Below, piece by piece: positions 22,768 to 32,062 of a stretch of DNA of 64,000 bases. Position 1 is the stretch's first letter; every line of letters starts with the position of its first letter. This DNA comes from DLAJ01 sp964655525 (lineage in GTDB: Bacteria > Bacillota > Clostridia > Lachnospirales > Lachnospiraceae), in contig CAZZNE010000005.1 in the NCBI GenBank assembly GCA_964655525.1, forward strand, positions 1-64,000. Reading direction: 5' to 3'. The notes beneath the pieces are model-generated. The model was given only the letters and a program-made list of their open reading frames with translations, made no database searches and was not told the DNA's origin. Both the position numbers and the translations under genes were made by a program.

Positions 22768-24552
22768 ATGTACTATCCGGATGAGCTTGTAGAGGAAGTT
22801 CGGGAAAAAAATGACATTGTAGACGTCATTTCCGGTTATGTCAGATTAAAAAAACAGGGCAATAACTATTTCGGATTATGCCCCTTTCATAATGAAAAAT
22901 CACCGTCCTTTTCCGTTTCGCAAAATAAGCAGATGTTCCATTGTTTTGGCTGCGGCGCCGGAGGAAACGTCTTTACTTTCGTGATGCAGTACGAAAATTA
23001 TACATTTCCTGAGGCAATCGGGTATCTGGCGGAGAAGGCAGGCGTGGCGCTTCCGGAAGTGTCCTACGACGAGGAAGCGAGAAAAAAAGACAACCGTCGC
23101 GCGCGCATTTTGGAGTTAAACAAGGCGGCGGCGAAATTTTATTACTATATGCTCCGTTCCCCGCAGGGGGCGTACGGTATGGAGTATTTGAAAAACAGAG
23201 CCTTGAGCGAGGAGACGATCAACCGGTTCGGGCTCGGCTGCTCAAGCAAATACAGTGATGAACTTTTGAAATACCTGCGAAAGCAAGGGTATTCGGACGA
23301 ACTGATGCGCGAAGCGGGACTTGTTAGTTTTGATGAAAAGAACGGTTTGTACGATAAATTCTGGAACCGCGTCATGTTTCCGATTCAGGACGTCAATCAC
23401 CGGGTCATCGGGTTTGGCGGGCGCGTGATGGGGGACGGTAAACCGAAATACTTAAATTCCCCGGAGACGATCGTGTTTGATAAGAGCAGAAATCTGTACG
23501 GGCTCAATCACGCCAGAACCTCGCGCAAGAACCATATGATCCTCTGCGAAGGGTATATGGATGTGATCGCAATGCATCAGGCGGGATTTACCGAGGCGGT
23601 CGCTTCTCTCGGCACGGCGTTTACATCAGGACAGGCGAGCCTGCTAAAGCGCTATGCCAAAGAGGTGTTATTGACCTACGACAGTGATGAGGCAGGAACA
23701 AAAGCGGCGCTCCGTGCAATTCCAATCTTAAAGGAAGCAGGATTGACAGCACGGGTCATTCATTTGGAGCCATACAAGGATCCGGACGAATTGATCAAAA
23801 ATCTGGGCGCGGAGGAATTTCAAAAACGGATCGATGCGGCGGAAAACAGCTTCTTTTTTGAGATCCGTGTTCTCCAAAAAAATTACCGCATGGACGATCC
23901 GACGTCGCAGACGGAGTTTTACCGGGCGATCGCAGAAAAGCTCTGCGGCTTTCCCGAGGAGCTGGAGCGGGAAAATTACTTAACGGCGGTGGCGCGGGAA
24001 TTTATGATACAGCCGGATCAGCTTCGCAAGCTGGTCGTTTCCTATGCCGCGCGCATGGGGGGGATACCGGAGGCTGCGGCAAGACCGAAGCCGACCGCGG
24101 GTAAAAATAAGCAGGAAGACGCGGGGCGGACAAGCCAGAAACTGCTGCTGACCTGGCTTGTGGACGAGCCTGAGGTGTACCCGATCGTACGGCGGTATAT
24201 ACAGCCGGAGGATTTTACCGTAGAGCTGTACCGAAAAACGGCGGAACGTCTTTATGCGGATATGGACAGGGGAGCGCCAAATCCTGCGGCGATCATCAGC
24301 ATGTTCACCGAGGAGGAGGAACAGCGCGAGGTGGCGGAACTGTTTAACACGAAGTTGAACGAGCTTTCCGAGGGCGCGGAGAAGGAGCGTGCGCTGCAGG
24401 ACATCATTTACCGGGTCAAGCAGGCAAGCTTTGAATATGCGAGTGAAGGACCCGGCGAAGGACCTGAGGCGCTCATGAGATCGATCGAGCGGAGGCGGGA
24501 GCTGGAAGAACTGCGGAAAGTGCATATTTCCCTAAAATCAGGCTCAGAATAA
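22768..24552 (+). CDS. dnaG: DNA primase
   Basis: DnaG makes RNA primers at the replication fork. The N-terminal CHC2 zinc finger is CPFHNEKSPSFSVS...FHCFGCGAGG (about 40-64). The catalytic TOPRIM domain shows LCEGYMDVIAMHQAGF and YDSDEAGTKAA. The C-terminal third, which binds the DnaB helicase, is divergent, as usual. AAAGGAAGG precedes the ATG. It is followed by a hairpin-repeat region and then rpoD, so the classic macromolecular-synthesis order is kept. Confidence 0.98.
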   Translation: MYYPDELVEEVREKNDIVDVISGYVRLKKQGNNYFGLCPFHNEKSPSFSVSQNKQMFHCFGCGAGGNVFTFVMQYENYTFPEAIGYLAEKAGVALPEVSYDEEARKKDNRRARILELNKAAAKFYYYMLRSPQGAYGMEYLKNRALSEETINRFGLGCSSKYSDELLKYLRKQGYSDELMREAGLVSFDEKNGLYDKFWNRVMFPIQDVNHRVIGFGGRVMGDGKPKYLNSPETIVFDKSRNLYGLNHARTSRKNHMILCEGYMDVIAMHQAGFTEAVASLGTAFTSGQASLLKRYAKEVLLTYDSDEAGTKAALRAIPILKEAGLTARVIHLEPYKDPDELIKNLGAEEFQKRIDAAENSFFFEIRVLQKNYRMDDPTSQTEFYRAIAEKLCGFPEELERENYLTAVAREFMIQPDQLRKLVVSYAARMGGIPEAAARPKPTAGKNKQEDAGRTSQKLLLTWLVDEPEVYPIVRRYIQPEDFTVELYRKTAERLYADMDRGAPNPAAIISMFTEEEEQREVAELFNTKLNELSEGAEKERALQDIIYRVKQASFEYASEGPGEGPEALMRSIERRRELEELRKVHISLKSGSE

Positions 24553-24553
24553 A

Positions 24554-24666
24554 AAAGAAATTTGCGATGCAAATTTCTTTCAAAGAATCGCAGGGCGATT
24601 CTTCTGGGGCGCGAAACTCACTAAAAGCATCGCAGAGCGATTCTTCCGGGATTACGAAAATTCATT
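24554..24666 (+). repeat. Interspersed double-hairpin repeat, copy 2 (with a partial tandem duplicate)
   Basis: Stem 1 is a perfect 12-bp hairpin (24554-24565 with 24569-24580). Stem 2 is AAGAATCGC/GCGATTCTT (24583-24591 with 24595-24603), followed by CTGGGGCGCGAAACTC. A second partial unit (AAGCATCGCAGAGCGATTCTT, about 24624-24645) repeats stem 2 with a few changes. Stem 1 probably acts as the dnaG terminator. Confidence 0.6.
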
Positions 24667-24710
24667 AAGAATAATAAATTTTTTGAAATTATGAAAGGAC
24701 GGACATTCGA

Positions 24711-25940
24711 ATGGATGAAGCTTTACAGGCAAAGTTTGACGAGAAGATGAAAAATCTGTTAAGCCTTGCAAAGAAAAAGAAAAATGTCTTGGAATATCAG
24801 GAGGTCATTCATTTTTTCTCTGATATGGCATTGGAGGAGGAACAGATCGATAAGGTTTTTGAGAAACTGGACGCAAACGGCGTGGACATTTTGCGCATCA
24901 CCGAGGAAGAAGACGACATTGATGAGGAGGAGATTACCCTCACGGATGAGGAAGTTGATCTGGAGAATCTCGATCTGAGCGTGCCGGATGGCATGAGCAT
25001 TGAGGATCCCGTCAGAATGTACTTAAAAGAGATCGGTAAGGTGCCGCTCTTAAGCGCGGATGATGAAATTGCGCTTGCACAGAGGATGGAGGACGGCGCA
25101 CAGGCGGCGGAGATCATTGAAGTGCTTAAGGAGGAGCTTGCCGAGACAAAGGAAGCTGCTGAAAAAGAGGATTTAGAGCGCAGGATCGCCGAACAGCAGG
25201 AATTGATCGACAGCGGCGAGGACGCTAAGAAGAAGCTTGCCGAGGCAAACCTTCGTCTGGTCGTCAGCATCGCAAAGCGTTATGTCGGGCGCGGCATGTT
25301 GTTTTTGGATTTGATCCAGGAGGGAAATTTAGGACTCATCAAGGCGGTTGAGAAATTTGATTACCGCAAAGGTTATAAGTTTTCTACCTATGCGACATGG
25401 TGGATCAGACAGGCCATCACAAGAGCGATCGCAGATCAGGCGCGGACCATCCGCATTCCCGTTCATATGGTAGAAACGATCAACAAACTGATCCGTGTCA
25501 GCAGGCAGCTCCTTCAGGAGCTTGGACGCGAACCGACCCCGGAGGAGATTGCCAAGGAGCTGAACATGCCGGAGGATCGTGTGCGTGAAATCTTAAAAAT
25601 CTCGCAGGAGCCGGTCTCGATGGAAACGCCGATCGGCGAGGAGGAGGATTCCCATCTGGGCGATTTCATTCAGGATGATAATGTCCCCGTTCCCGCGGAC
25701 GCGGCGGCGTTTTCTTTATTAAAAGAGCAGCTCGGAGAAGTGCTCGGAACGCTGACGGAGCGGGAACAGAAGGTGTTAAAGCTCCGGTTTGGCCTGGACG
25801 ACGGCAGAGCGCGTACCTTGGAGGAAGTCGGAAAAGAGTTTAACGTGACGCGAGAGCGTATCCGGCAGATCGAGGCGAAGGCGCTCCGCAAGCTGCGTCA
25901 TCCGAGCAGAAGCCGCAAGCTGAAGGATTACCTGGATTGA
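24711..25940 (+). CDS. rpoD: Primary sigma factor RpoD (SigA)
   Basis: This is the housekeeping sigma factor that directs RNA polymerase to -35/-10 promoters. Region 1.1 is at the N-terminus, followed by a highly acidic stretch (about 65-90). Region 1.2 begins DPVRMYLKEIG. Region 2 shows NLRLVVSIAKRYVGRG...FLDLIQEGN and YKFSTYATWWIRQAITRAI. Region 4 shows LTEREQKVLKLRFG and the helix-turn-helix TLEEVGKEFNVTRERIRQIE. Its 409 residues are normal for a Firmicute. AAAGGACGG precedes the ATG. Confidence 0.98.
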   Translation: MDEALQAKFDEKMKNLLSLAKKKKNVLEYQEVIHFFSDMALEEEQIDKVFEKLDANGVDILRITEEEDDIDEEEITLTDEEVDLENLDLSVPDGMSIEDPVRMYLKEIGKVPLLSADDEIALAQRMEDGAQAAEIIEVLKEELAETKEAAEKEDLERRIAEQQELIDSGEDAKKKLAEANLRLVVSIAKRYVGRGMLFLDLIQEGNLGLIKAVEKFDYRKGYKFSTYATWWIRQAITRAIADQARTIRIPVHMVETINKLIRVSRQLLQELGREPTPEEIAKELNMPEDRVREILKISQEPVSMETPIGEEEDSHLGDFIQDDNVPVPADAAAFSLLKEQLGEVLGTLTEREQKVLKLRFGLDDGRARTLEEVGKEFNVTRERIRQIEAKALRKLRHPSRSRKLKDYLD

Positions 25941-26812
25941 GTGCGAAAGAGCCGGCGCTGTCGGAGCGTATGAAGCATGTATTGATGCTTGTTTCCCCTC
26001 ATAAGGCAGTCGCGGATGTCGGATGTGACCACGGTTATATGGCGATAGAACTGATTCGGTCGGGAAAGGTTGGACGCGTTATTGCCATGGACATTCACGA
26101 GGGACCGCTTGCACGGGCAAGGGCGAATCTGACTGCATATGGACTTTGCGATGAGATCGAGACGAGACGAAGTGACGGGATGGAGGCGCTTTGCCGGGGT
26201 GAGGTTCAGGGTGTGATCTGTGCGGGAATGGGCGGAAAAACGATATGCGGGATCATGGAGCGCAGTCGTCTGCTCGTACGGGAACTGGATGAACTGGTGT
26301 TACAGCCGCAGTCCGAGTTACATATTGTAAGAGGCTATTTGCGGGAAAATGGATTTCTCATTGCGGCGGAGGACATGGTATCGGAGGAAGGGAAATTCTA
26401 TCCGATGATGAGGGTGATTCCCGTGCGTGGCGCGAAGCCGAGGGCGGAAATGGCAGGGGACATCGGTACGGGAGCAGCGTGTGAAGAATGCGCGGGGAAG
26501 CAGTTGGAAATCCTTGGCGAAAAAGGACTGTGCGGCATGGAAAAGAAAGTGTCGGGCAGTATGGAAACGGAGAATGCCGAAGCAGGCGCACAAAGACAGC
26601 GTGTGGAAGACAAGTATGGTCCGTGCCTGCTTGCCGAAGGACATCCCGTGCTGCGGCAATATCTGCAAAGAGAGAGGGCAGTCTGCGAGGAGGTTTTGCG
26701 GAATCTGTCGCAGACAGACACAGAAAGAGGCTTATCACGCAGGGAAGAATTGGTGCAGCGGCTTTCCGATATTGCGATCGCGGAGAAAATCTGTGCGCAG
26801 CACGTATCATAA
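25937..26812 (+). CDS. trmK: tRNA (adenine22-N1)-methyltransferase TrmK
   Basis: TrmK methylates A22 of tRNA using S-adenosylmethionine. The Rossmann motifs are ADVGCDHGYMAIELI, IAMDIHEGPL.RA, and AGMGGKTICGIM followed by LQPQS. The gene starts at a TTG (25937) that overlaps the rpoD stop codon by four bases, a coupled start. At 291 residues it is ~60 longer than usual, because of a polar Glu/Ala/Gly-rich insertion at about 160-215 between the core and the C-terminal coiled coil. In many Firmicutes trmK is followed directly by nif3; here a GNAT gene lies between. Confidence 0.92.
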   Translation: MSAKEPALSERMKHVLMLVSPHKAVADVGCDHGYMAIELIRSGKVGRVIAMDIHEGPLARARANLTAYGLCDEIETRRSDGMEALCRGEVQGVICAGMGGKTICGIMERSRLLVRELDELVLQPQSELHIVRGYLRENGFLIAAEDMVSEEGKFYPMMRVIPVRGAKPRAEMAGDIGTGAACEECAGKQLEILGEKGLCGMEKKVSGSMETENAEAGAQRQRVEDKYGPCLLAEGHPVLRQYLQRERAVCEEVLRNLSQTDTERGLSRREELVQRLSDIAIAEKICAQHVS

Positions 26813-26848
26813 TGACAGGAAGTAGATGCTTGGGAGGGGGATTTCGCG

Positions 26849-27436
26849 TTGGAAGAACAGAACATAAGCATTCGGCCGTTAAGCCCGGAACTTTGTGAAG
26901 ACTGGTTGTGGTTTTTTGAAAAAATTGCGTTTCAAGATCATCAAGATTGGGCGTTCTGTTATTGCTTGGAGGGACATTTCGATCGGGAAACAAATGAAAA
27001 ATGGACGAATCCGGAAGAACGAAGAGAAAAAGCGGTCGAATTGATCCGTACAGGCGGGATGCAAGGGTATCTTGCCTATTTCGGGGACAATGTGATTGGC
27101 TGGTGCAATGTCAATGATCGGGAGAACTATCGATATCTGACCGAAATGTTTCTGGAAAGTGGGTATCAGACCGAAGAGGCAGACAAAAAAGTGAAGGCGG
27201 TTTACTGCTTTTTGATTGCTCCGCAATACCGTGGAAAGGGTGTTGCACAGCGTTTGCTTGATCGGATCTGCGAGGATGCGGTGCAGGAGGGATATGCCTG
27301 TGTCGAGGGCTATCCGTTTGCAGACGAAAAGTTTGAATTTCAGTATCACGGCACCGCTAAGATGTATGAGCGGTGCGGATTTGCCGAAGCTGCAGATTTA
27401 AAATTTGTAAAGATCATGCGGAAAAGATTACAATAA
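26849..27436 (+). CDS. GNAT-family acetyltransferase
   Basis: The 195-residue protein has GNAT motif A (CFLIAPQYRGKGVAQRLLDR) with the acetyl-CoA-binding R-x-x-G-x-A, and a C-terminal YERCGF motif B. The substrate is unknown. The likely start is TTG at 26849, with GGGAGGGGG upstream. It sits between trmK and nif3 and is more AT-rich than either, so it may be a later insertion into the operon. Confidence 0.88.
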   Translation: MEEQNISIRPLSPELCEDWLWFFEKIAFQDHQDWAFCYCLEGHFDRETNEKWTNPEERREKAVELIRTGGMQGYLAYFGDNVIGWCNVNDRENYRYLTEMFLESGYQTEEADKKVKAVYCFLIAPQYRGKGVAQRLLDRICEDAVQEGYACVEGYPFADEKFEFQYHGTAKMYERCGFAEAADLKFVKIMRKRLQ

Positions 27437-27499
27437 TTTTTTTGTATAGGAAATTGTGTACACGCAGGTTTTGCAGGATCACGTGCAGGAGGTGTCCGG

Positions 27500-28282
27500 A
27501 TGCGATGCAGTGAGTTAATTACCAGACTGGAAGAATTAGCGCCTCCGCATTATGCGGAGGAATGGGATAATGTGGGGCTGCTTGCAGGCAGAAGGGATAA
27601 GGAGATCAAAAAGATCATGGTAGCAGTGGATGCGACGAGCGATGTGATCGAGCAGGCTCATCTGGCACGTGCAGATCTTCTTTTAACACATCATCCGCTG
27701 TTGTTTCGCGCACAAAAACAAATATGCAGCGATGACTTTATCGGGAAGCGCCTGCTACGCCTCATACAGAGCGACATTTGTTATTATGCCATGCACACGA
27801 ATTTCGACGTCATGGGGATGGCGGATGCGGCGGCGGACGAGCTGGGATTAAAAAATCCGGGCGTGCTGAAGGTGACCTGCGAGGATGAGATTTCCTGCGA
27901 GGGAATCGGCAGATACGGAAAGCTGCCGAGTGTGATGACGCTTGCCGAATGCGCGGAATATGTAAAAACGGCATTTGCGCTGCCACAGGTAGCGGTCTAT
28001 GGCGATTTGGACCGCAGGGTGGAAATCATGGCGGTGCTTCCGGGCTCCGGAGGAGATGAGATCGCGGACGCGCTGCGCGTAGGTGCGGACGTATATCTGA
28101 CAGGGGATGTTTCCCATCATGACGGGATTGACGCTATGGAGCAGGGGTTATCCGTGATTGATGCAGGACATTTTGGTTTGGAAAAATTGTTTACCACGTA
28201 TATGAGAGATTATTTTTTCAGGGAGCTTCCCGAACTCGTGCTGTTAGAAGCAGAGGAGAAAGCACCGTTTCAGATGATGTAG
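27500..28282 (+). CDS. Nif3-like dinuclear metal-centre protein (GTP cyclohydrolase I type 2 family)
   Basis: The 260-residue protein has the Nif3/YqfO fold: AEEWDNVGLLAG, ADLLLTHHPLLF (metal histidines), YAMHTNFD, and the C-terminal DVYLTGDVSHHDGIDA and DAGHFGLE. The central YqfO insertion domain is absent. Its molecular role is unsettled. CAGGAGGTG precedes the ATG. It belongs to the rpoD-trmK neighbourhood. Confidence 0.93.
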   Translation: MRCSELITRLEELAPPHYAEEWDNVGLLAGRRDKEIKKIMVAVDATSDVIEQAHLARADLLLTHHPLLFRAQKQICSDDFIGKRLLRLIQSDICYYAMHTNFDVMGMADAAADELGLKNPGVLKVTCEDEISCEGIGRYGKLPSVMTLAECAEYVKTAFALPQVAVYGDLDRRVEIMAVLPGSGGDEIADALRVGADVYLTGDVSHHDGIDAMEQGLSVIDAGHFGLEKLFTTYMRDYFFRELPELVLLEAEEKAPFQMM

Positions 28283-28358
28283 TGGTATCGGATAAAAGAA
28301 GCTGGTTACGAAGCGCAGGGGATGATGTCTTCTGCCATACGAATAAATAATCTGATGC

Positions 28359-28565
28359 AGGTGATTGCGAAACGCATGTAATCAGGTTGTGTAGTTGTGC
28401 AAAATATGCAATCCAACGTAGGCACGCTTTCGCTACAATTCAACCGCAGCGGTACATAACATGCGAAAATACCGCATGTAAGTACCGGCGGTTTCATAGT
28501 ACCACTTATGGAATTGTATATTTTGCACAATCCCAAATATCATTCATTGCGTTTCGCAATTACCT
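28359..28565. repeat. 207-bp palindromic (MITE-like or foldback) element
   Basis: The left arm from 28359 (AGGTGATTGCGAAACGCA, then later TTGTGCAAAATATGCAAT) is the near-exact reverse complement of the right arm ending at 28565 (ATTGTATATTTTGCACAA, then TGCGTTTCGCAATTACCT). Arms are ~55 bp with a few mismatches. An inner inverted repeat, CCGC.GCGGTAC...CATGCG with CGCATG...GTACCGGCGG, extends the fold to the centre. The whole element could form one long hairpin. No coding capacity is seen. It fills most of the gap between nif3 and the next gene. Confidence 0.75.
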
Positions 28566-28593
28566 ATAATCGATGAAAAGAAAGGGGCGCATT

Positions 28594-31515
28594 ATGGTTA
28601 TGAATCCACAGTATCATCCGGCTTACGGGGGAGCGTCAGCGACGCAGAATATGCCGTACGGAGTGAATGCGCCATACGGCCAGAACGCGCCGTACGGGAT
28701 GAATCAACCGTATGGACAGAATGCGCCATACGGAATGAATCAACCGTACGAACAGAACGCGCCATACGGGATGAATCAACCATACGAACAGAACGCGCCG
28801 TACGGAATGAATCAACCATACGAACAGACCGCACCGTACGGAATGAATCAATCATACGGCCAGAATGCGCCATACGGGATGAATCAACCGTACGGCCAGA
28901 ACGCGCCATACGGGATGAATCAACCGTACGGCCAGAACGCGCCATACGGAATGAATCAACCATACGGCCAGAACGCGCCGTACGGAATGAATCAACCGTA
29001 CGGCCAGAACGCGCCGTACGGGATGAATCAACCGTACGGCCAGAACGCGCCATACGGGATGAATCAACCGTACGGACAGAACATGCCGTACGGAGTAAAT
29101 GCGCCTTATGAGATTGCGCCGGTTTATGGAGCGAATCTGCCCTGTGAAGTGAATCCGCCGTTCGCAGGCGCGGCATCCCATGGACTGCCCGCCGTATATA
29201 CTCCGACGTGGCAGCAGGGGGTGATGGAACCGTATCAGAGTCCCTATCGCTTTATGCCGAACAATCCAAAGCATACCGAAGGCGGAGCGAAAGAAGGAAT
29301 CAATCAGCTTTTATGGTTTAGTATCGCAGGCATTATGATCGCGGCTTTTCTTGCCATTATGATCGGCATTGCGATTCATGACGACGGAACGGGGATGAAT
29401 GTGTCGGAGGCGTTTTCCTCATGGATCGCCGGCTTCTCAGATAAGGAGGAGGGCGGGGAGGAGGATCCGCCCACGGTCAGCTTTATGACTGAGAGCTCAG
29501 AAACGATCAGAGGAGACCTGTTTGCTGTCGGGGAGGACGGTTCTGTTTTTGTCCGTACGGAATACGGCGTCTGCCGTGTCGCGAAAAACGGAAACGGCTA
29601 TGAATATAACGGCTGGGCTGCGGAGCTTGCACCGGATGTTACCGTCCGTTCCATGGCAGTCTATGGCGATTATCTGTATCTTGCATGCGGCGAGAACGGA
29701 ATTTACAGAGTGAACACCGCGCGCAGCAATACGTTGACACAGATCATAGATGATAATGTGTGGTCCTTTGTGATCGCGGAGGACAACCTTTTTTATATTT
29801 CTATGGATCATGTGGAACCGAGTTATGATGATTCGTATGTGGCTTCCTGGGGGAAATTGCACATAGCCGGATTAAACGGCAAAGGACAACGGTCGCTTAA
29901 CGAGAAGGTCCTTTGTCATTCCAAATACTTGAGCAGCGCCGACTTTGTATACGTGGACGGTTATCTGTATTATTTTGATCAGAATGAGAATCTAAAGCGG
30001 ATGCGTGCTGACGGAACGGGCAGCCGCGTGGTCGTGGAGCGGGAGAGGCAGAAGCCTTCTTTTTCCGGCTGCGGGCTGTATGAAAACGGCGGCATTCTGT
30101 ATCTTCCGTCACGAAACGGTGGCATTTATTCTTATGATGTGCAAACGGATAAATTAAAAAAAATAACGGTCGTTACCATATCGCCCGGTTCACCGATTTT
30201 GTTTGTGGGCAATGCATTGCTTTACAAGGAGGAAACGGAGTGTGTATGGCACCAGATCAAAGATGGGCAGGATACCGTTTATGAAAGTCCGTTCAATGAT
30301 GCGGAGCTTTGGATGCAGGCAGTCGGGACCGGAGAATTGTTTGCGTTCCATGAACCAAACGATTATTATTCTATTTCTTTTTGGGGCGGGAATATCCACT
30401 CGGAAGATCTCATTGCGATAGACTGTGAAACGATGCCCGAGGTGGACATCGAGGTAGAGCAGGATGTGCTGTTACAGGGCACAGAGCAGGATGACTGCCG
30501 TGCGGCACAGTTTCTCTATGTTGGACCGAATGGGGTTTCCGCGTACGATCACTATGCCATCTTTCGATATTGGTATTCCGGATATAACGAGGAGATTTCC
30601 GGGGAATATGCAGGCCCTCTTATCTGGATTTATGAGGATGAGGGCGGGGAGCATACCGAGCAATTGGTGGAAGGTGAAGTCGGTGCGTTCTTTGTCGAAA
30701 ATGATATGCTGTATTATACACTGTGGGATGAGAGGTCAGCGAGCTATGCTTTCTATAGCATGGATCTTACAGAACAGGCGGAAGCGTGTCTGATCCCTGC
30801 GGGAATGACGAGTAAGTTTGCCTGCTGTAACGGTATGATCTATTATGTGGCAGCAGACGATGGGAGACTGTACGGATATCGTTTGTCGGACGGAGAAAGT
30901 GAGCCGATCAGCGAGAACGAAGTCGGATGCTATGATATTTATAATGGGATGATCTACTATGAAAACCTCTCGGATTCGACGATCTGTAAGATGCGGCTGG
31001 ATGGGACACAGGCAGAGGAAATCGATGCGCCCATTGATTGCAGGGAACCCTTGTGGCAGTTGAAGGTATGCCCGTATGGCGGCAGCATTTATCTGGCAGT
31101 GATCATGGATGGGGCGGCGGAATACCGCGGAAACAGCATGTGTCTGTTTGCGGTGGACGGTCAGATGGAGCTCTTTTTCGGCGATGACTTTGGGAATTTT
31201 GACAGAAGGCAGACGCTTTATTACAGGGATAACCTTTTATATTATTCCTCAAGTATCGCTTATGAGATCCGTGTATTTGATTTTGAAGAATATTTTGACG
31301 GCGGCGGAAGCGGTATCCGTGCAGATTCTTATGATACGGTCTTCTGCGAGGAAAATATCAATACCTTTGTGGTGACGGATGAGTTTGTTTACGTGCAGCT
31401 GTATCTGGATCAAGATACCATTGCGGTGTATGACAGGGAGACAGGCGAACTGGTAGAGGAGATCGATTGCAGCGATTTTTGGAGATTCGTCGTTTTACGC
31501 TATAAAAAAATTTGA
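28594..31515 (+). CDS. Large membrane protein: PYGQNAPYGMNQ repeats, one helix, DUF5050-like beta-propeller
   Basis: Residues about 20-170 consist of roughly a dozen tandem copies of the 12-residue unit NAPYGMNQPYGQ, with E for G in some copies. One membrane helix lies at about 245-265. The remaining ~700 residues contain repeated blades such as YLYLACGENGIYRVN, YLYYFDQNENLKRMRADGTG and MIYYENLSDSTICKMRLDGT, typical of DUF5050/TolB-like propellers. The N-terminal repeats would face the cytoplasm and the propeller the outside. The start at 28594 is preferred over 28573 because AAAGGGG lies before it. Function is unknown. Confidence 0.8.
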   Translation: MVMNPQYHPAYGGASATQNMPYGVNAPYGQNAPYGMNQPYGQNAPYGMNQPYEQNAPYGMNQPYEQNAPYGMNQPYEQTAPYGMNQSYGQNAPYGMNQPYGQNAPYGMNQPYGQNAPYGMNQPYGQNAPYGMNQPYGQNAPYGMNQPYGQNAPYGMNQPYGQNMPYGVNAPYEIAPVYGANLPCEVNPPFAGAASHGLPAVYTPTWQQGVMEPYQSPYRFMPNNPKHTEGGAKEGINQLLWFSIAGIMIAAFLAIMIGIAIHDDGTGMNVSEAFSSWIAGFSDKEEGGEEDPPTVSFMTESSETIRGDLFAVGEDGSVFVRTEYGVCRVAKNGNGYEYNGWAAELAPDVTVRSMAVYGDYLYLACGENGIYRVNTARSNTLTQIIDDNVWSFVIAEDNLFYISMDHVEPSYDDSYVASWGKLHIAGLNGKGQRSLNEKVLCHSKYLSSADFVYVDGYLYYFDQNENLKRMRADGTGSRVVVERERQKPSFSGCGLYENGGILYLPSRNGGIYSYDVQTDKLKKITVVTISPGSPILFVGNALLYKEETECVWHQIKDGQDTVYESPFNDAELWMQAVGTGELFAFHEPNDYYSISFWGGNIHSEDLIAIDCETMPEVDIEVEQDVLLQGTEQDDCRAAQFLYVGPNGVSAYDHYAIFRYWYSGYNEEISGEYAGPLIWIYEDEGGEHTEQLVEGEVGAFFVENDMLYYTLWDERSASYAFYSMDLTEQAEACLIPAGMTSKFACCNGMIYYVAADDGRLYGYRLSDGESEPISENEVGCYDIYNGMIYYENLSDSTICKMRLDGTQAEEIDAPIDCREPLWQLKVCPYGGSIYLAVIMDGAAEYRGNSMCLFAVDGQMELFFGDDFGNFDRRQTLYYRDNLLYYSSSIAYEIRVFDFEEYFDGGGSGIRADSYDTVFCEENINTFVVTDEFVYVQLYLDQDTIAVYDRETGELVEEIDCSDFWRFVVLRYKKI
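28660..29090 (+). repeat. Tandem 36-bp coding repeat
   Basis: About twelve in-frame units of 36 bp encode NAPYGMNQPYGQ or close variants. Synonymous changes (cca/ccg, ggc/gga, tac/tat) are scattered among units, and Glu-containing units cluster near 28740-28830. Confidence 0.9.
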
Positions 31516-31540
31516 CGAAATAAAAGCCGTATGCTATTTT
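31512..31540 (+). promoter_or_regulatory. Promoter of rnpB
   Basis: TTGACG (31512-31517) and TATTTT (31535-31540) are 17 nt apart with an extended -10 TGC. The -35 overlaps the stop codon of the propeller gene. Confidence 0.6.
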
Positions 31541-31584
31541 ATGAAGTAGGGATGCGAACATGCGAGGGTTACGCAAACTCTTCT

Positions 31585-31935
31585 GTAAGCAGAATGAACA
31601 ATCGCGGCTGCATTCGTGCAGGTGAGGAAAGTCCGGGCTTCACAGGGCAGGATGCCGGATAACGTCCGGTGGAGGTGACTCTAAGGAAAGTGCAACAGAA
31701 ATATACCGCCGTTCGGGGCGAAAGTCCCGTTCCGGTAAGGGTGGAAAGGCAGTGTAAGAGACTACCGTGTGGCTGGTAACAGCCATAGCCATGTAAACCC
31801 CATCCGAAGCAAGACCAAATAGAAAGCCATAGACTTGCCCGGTCTGCTTTCAGGTAGGTCGCTTGAGGCTGTCGGTAACGGCAGTCCTAGATAGATGATT
31901 GTTCTCGACATAACCCGGCTTATAGTTCTGCTTAC
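31585..31935 (+). ncRNA. rnpB: RNase P RNA (class A)
   Basis: This is the catalytic RNA that matures tRNA 5' ends. The conserved cores are all present in order: GTGAGGAAAGTCCGGGCTTC (CR-I), ACAGAAATATACCGCC, GGTAAGGGTGGAAAGG, AGAGACTACCG and GACATAACCCGGCTTATAG (CR-V). Helix P1 defines the ends: GTAAGCAGAA at 31585-31594 pairs with TTCTGCTTAC at 31926-31935. The ~351-nt length is normal for a type A RNA. A weak hairpin with T5 follows at about 31945-31977. Confidence 0.97.
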
Positions 31936-32062
31936 TTAAAAGGCAAAGAGAGCTGCGCGCGAGCGGAGTTCTTTTTGTTTTCATAGGGAAATGGGAATCG
32001 TCTTATTGTATGCAATGATGTAAATACTGATTAACACAAAAACGAAAAAGGAGGAGTTGACA

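Noticed and set aside
28660..29090. CRISPR array
   Set aside because: Regular 36-bp periodicity, but there are no unique spacers: units are contiguous coding repeats in frame.
28598..29274. Long minus-strand ORFs across the PYGQ repeat region (28598-29176 and 28852-29274)
   Set aside because: They arise because a 36-bp periodic sequence free of stops in one frame is often open in others. They lack ribosome sites and resemble no protein.
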